DNA from: Heterodera schachtii
Lineage: Eukaryota; Nematoda; Chromadorea; Rhabditida; Heteroderidae
Assembly (NCBI GenBank): GCA_023374025.1
Contig: SIJG01000104.1
Span: 19,485-83,484, forward strand
Direction: 5' to 3'
DNA length: 64,000 bases
This document shows positions 61,200-64,000 of the stretch, piece by piece. Every line of letters begins with the position of its first letter. Position 1 is the first letter of the stretch. Under the pieces are notes generated by a model that saw only the letters and a list, made by a program, of their open reading frames with translations, searched no databases and was not told where the DNA came from. Made by a program: the position numbers and the translations under genes.

Positions 61200-61870
61200 C
61201 GTGGTGAGACGAACCGAAAATAGTCTCAGTGTGGGCGAACCGAAAATGTCTCAGTAGGGGCGAACCGAAAAATAATCTCAGTGTGGGCGAACCGAAAATA
61301 GTCTCAGTGTTAATAAAAATATTTAAATTTAATTATTTTAAAGCAATATTTTTTCAAATATGATAATAATGTTAAAAAATTTTAAAATAAAACAATAATG
61401 TAAGTCAGAGTTTTAACTTTTCTTCAATGTTTTTTCTTCATAGATTCTGCTCAAAATAAATGTTAACTTTCATACCATTAAAAAATGCAAATAATTTTTG
61501 AATTGTAACATTAGGGAAAAAAAGTATAGTGATGAAGTAAAATTTATAGGAAAAATGCATTAAACGAATGAAGAAGTTAAATTTACTAAAATTTGGATGA
61601 AATTTCAGAAGAAAATTAGTAGATTTGTTTTTTTAATGAAAAAACCTCTACAGTAGTAAGCTTACTCTATCAGTTTTTATTTTTATTTATTTTTTTAAAT
61701 AAATGTCTAATTAAAATTTATATTTTTCGTGACCGAATTAAATTTAAATATTTTTATTGACACTGAGACTATTTTCGGTTCGCCCACACTGAGATTATTT
61801 TTCGGTTCGCCCCTACTGAGCCATTTTCGGTTCGCCCACACTGAGACTATTTTCGGTTCGACCTAGCACC
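61200..61870. mobile_element. MITE with arrayed terminal repeats, 671 bp
   Basis: Both ends carry arrays of GGGCGAACCGAAAAT separated by CTCAGTGT or CTCAGTAGG, in inverted orientation (61,207-61,310 and 61,760-61,860). The inverted similarity continues inwards into TAATAAAAATATTTAAATTT. The flanks share AAAATTAT (61,192-61,199 and 61,871-61,878). The extreme ends are CGTGGTGAG on the left and AGCACC on the right, so the exact left end is uncertain by about 3 bp. The GGTG...CACC ends, 8-bp duplication and arrayed ends recall the element at 8919-9813. No transposase. Confidence 0.75.
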
Positions 61871-61878
61871 AAAATTAT

Positions 61879-64000
61879 TCGTGGACATAAACGAATTGCC
61901 GTGCTACGCTTTCATTCGAATGATTCCAGGGTGGGAAAAACGAAATGAAAATGAGAATGCGCTGATGGAGTTCTGCCGGTATAATGACTCTGTCCCATAA
62001 TGCAAACATCCCTGAATTTACGTAATTTTTGAACGATGCGTAAAATATAGTTCAATCCTGGAAAATGTATTAAACTACGTTGGCACACAAACCGAGTTAC
62101 TCCTCATTTGTGTCTAGGATGTAGTCCACTCGGCCAAGTGGACTACATCCCAGTCTCAACAATATTTATTACAAATTTATAAACCATATTAGAAATCTGA
62201 TCAAGTTTAAAATAAAATATTTAAAAATAGTAAAGCACATAAAGGTATAAAAATTTACACATGTTAATAACAAGACAAATAGCTCACTATTTATTTTACT
62301 CATATATGTCTGAATACTTCTGCCATAATGATAAAACAAACTTTATTAAATTAAAAAATATTACGTTTATAAATTTATTTTAAATTTTATTAATATTAAA
62401 CAAATAATTTAATTTTTTTCTATTTAAGTGGATCCGCAACTAACTTTATCAGCATAATTAATAAAAAAAAGTTTCTTTAATTCAATGTTAGCTTAAACGA
62501 GAAGTCAATAAGAAATAATGAATATTAAAAAAGTAATCTGCTATGGGTGATATAACAATGTTAATATAAACCATCGTATGTTTCAGTGCGATTTAAAAAG
62601 TTCTGACAAAAAAGGAATCTATTTTTTAAATGTTAACTAATAAAGTAAAGAACATAAACACAAAAAGGATATAAGCAGTTTCGAACATAATTATAAAAAA
62701 AAAGTTATTATAACAGCAGTAACAATGATTAATTTTTTGTTAGTAATAATTAAAAAATTTCATGAAATAAAATAATTAAACAAAATTCTTAGATAATGTG
62801 GTAAATAATGCAAAATTTCAGAATCTGAGAGAGTCTCAAAGCACCCAGTACAATAGAAATAATTAAATAAATACGATATAATTAAACAAAAAAAAAATAA
62901 TTAAGATAAAACAGAAATTACTAATTAAATTATTTGCATAGCTAATATGTGAACAATAAAAAGAAAAATATTTGATAAGTATGTGATAAATTTTTACAAT
63001 AATTTATAGAAAAAATTTACCAAAAAAAAAAAACACTTAAAAATTTAAAAGAAAAAATATTTTTTGAAAATTTAAAATGTATAATTTGCCAAATAATGAT
63101 ATTTTAAAAATTAGAAAGCCTGGAATTTACGATAGCATATATGAACATGACAAGATAAAAAAAGCTGAAAAGAAGAAATATTAATATATAAGTATTAATA
63201 TAAATTTAAATAAAAAAACAAAATCTCACATTCAAATAAATAAAGGCGATAAAAATAAATTTAAATAAATTTTACTAAAAAGGTTTAAATCAGAAACTTA
63301 TAATTAAATAATTCTAATAATATATTTATATATTGTGTTTTTTTGCTTCGAACAAAATTGAGAAGCTATCAATTTCTATATAACATAGAATTCGACACGA
63401 TTTCAGTATATTTAAATAATCAAATAATGTGTAAAAAAAAATATAAATCTTTATTAAGTTTTCTAAACATAAATAAAATAAATATTATTTAAAAACAATT
63501 AATAATTTTCTAGCTAAATTACAATTGAAATGAAATTATGAAATTAATTCAACAAAAATAAATAAATAAATTTTAAAAACAATTATCAAATATAAATTAA
63601 GCATACCGGAGCAATTAAGAATTCAGATTAAAACCTAAATTTCTATTAAAATTAATATGTTTAATTATATAATGCTTACTAAACATACTTTAAACAACGG
63701 TTCTTCTTACTAAATTGTTAACAAAAATTGTTATTTAAAATAATATTTTCCACTCGAATTTTTAAATTAGCAAAAAAAACATCAAACTTTGATAAAATAA
63801 GTGCAACAGCGCGCAAATTTTAAAATACGATAATGAAAAAAATTTATTTCGAATGATTTTAATAGCAACCAATAATATAAATGAAATCATTTTTTGTTTT
63901 AATAATATTGATAAAGTTATACTTAAGATTTTTTATAATATGTAAGCTACTAATAACAATATAATAAACATTATTTCAGAAATATATATAAAAACCTTTT
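61879..64000. other. AT-rich stretch without a recognised gene
   Basis: The first 230 bp (to about 62,110) are GC-richer, and a plus-strand frame is open from about 61,882 to 61,999. I recognise no protein, and an island of this composition can be open by chance. A perfect hairpin follows (62,117-62,150). The remainder is background. Confidence 0.5.
62117..62150. repeat. Perfect 14-bp stem hairpin
   Basis: GGATGTAGTCCACT, loop CGGCCA, then the exact reverse complement. It is too short for a microRNA precursor. It may be the centre of a small decayed inverted-repeat element. Confidence 0.85.

Overview
The window looks like nematode nuclear DNA. The background is extremely AT-rich (by eye roughly 80% A+T) and gene-poor. 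The protein-coding mobile elements are far richer in GC, carry phase-consistent introns of only 42-51 bp with TTTAG/TTTCAG-type acceptors, and have acceptor-like sites directly upstream of start codons, as expected for spliced-leader trans-splicing. Assignment to a nematode, perhaps a very AT-rich tylenchid, is inference. No rRNA gene, CRISPR array or bacterial signal was seen.

Left part (1-19.3 kb): AT-rich sequence holding small non-autonomous transposons. These are a 670-bp hAT-type element with an 8-bp target duplication (3190-3859), a 376-bp inverted-repeat element (7295-7670), and an 895-bp element whose terminal repeats are arrays of a GCGCAAATGT word (8919-9813). A 29-bp satellite joined to a purine-only tract of almost 900 bp lies at 6.0-7.25 kb.

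19,296-24,374: a complete, apparently young Ty3/gypsy retrotransposon on the minus strand. It has 269-bp LTRs, an ACATT target duplication, PBS, PPT and one unbroken 1,399-codon Gag-Pol.

32.5-42.2 kb, the highlight: a rearranged Maverick/Polinton-type virus-like element. It keeps a C-terminally cut packaging ATPase and a multi-exon protein-primed family-B DNA polymerase. Between them, on the plus strand, lie two genes I do not associate with Mavericks: a small two-intron gene for a stand-alone PAZ domain (the small-RNA 3'-end-binding module of Argonaute, without PIWI) and an intronless gene for a complete TATA-binding protein core. One protein would be placed to act on host small-RNA silencing and the other on transcription, although both functions are inferred. 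The end of the element is present three times: two direct copies, each carrying the 5' half of the polymerase gene, followed by a near-perfect 1.1-kb-arm palindrome. Each end copy carries a 70-bp GC-rich minisatellite, a tRNA-like Pol III unit, a 22-bp hairpin and a 32-bp minisatellite. No integrase, capsid or protease gene was found, so this is a fragment.

Right part (42.2-64 kb): AT-rich again. It has an eroded open frame that resembles the N-terminal domain of Maverick-type polymerases (55.4-55.9 kb), two loci of one lysine-rich helix-turn-helix family (52.2 and 58.1-58.9 kb), a 156-bp higher-order repeat (56.3-56.6 kb) and a second element with arrayed terminal repeats (61.2-61.9 kb). Small islands of higher GC flanked by AG...GT may be exons of genes with very long introns. 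This is weakly supported.
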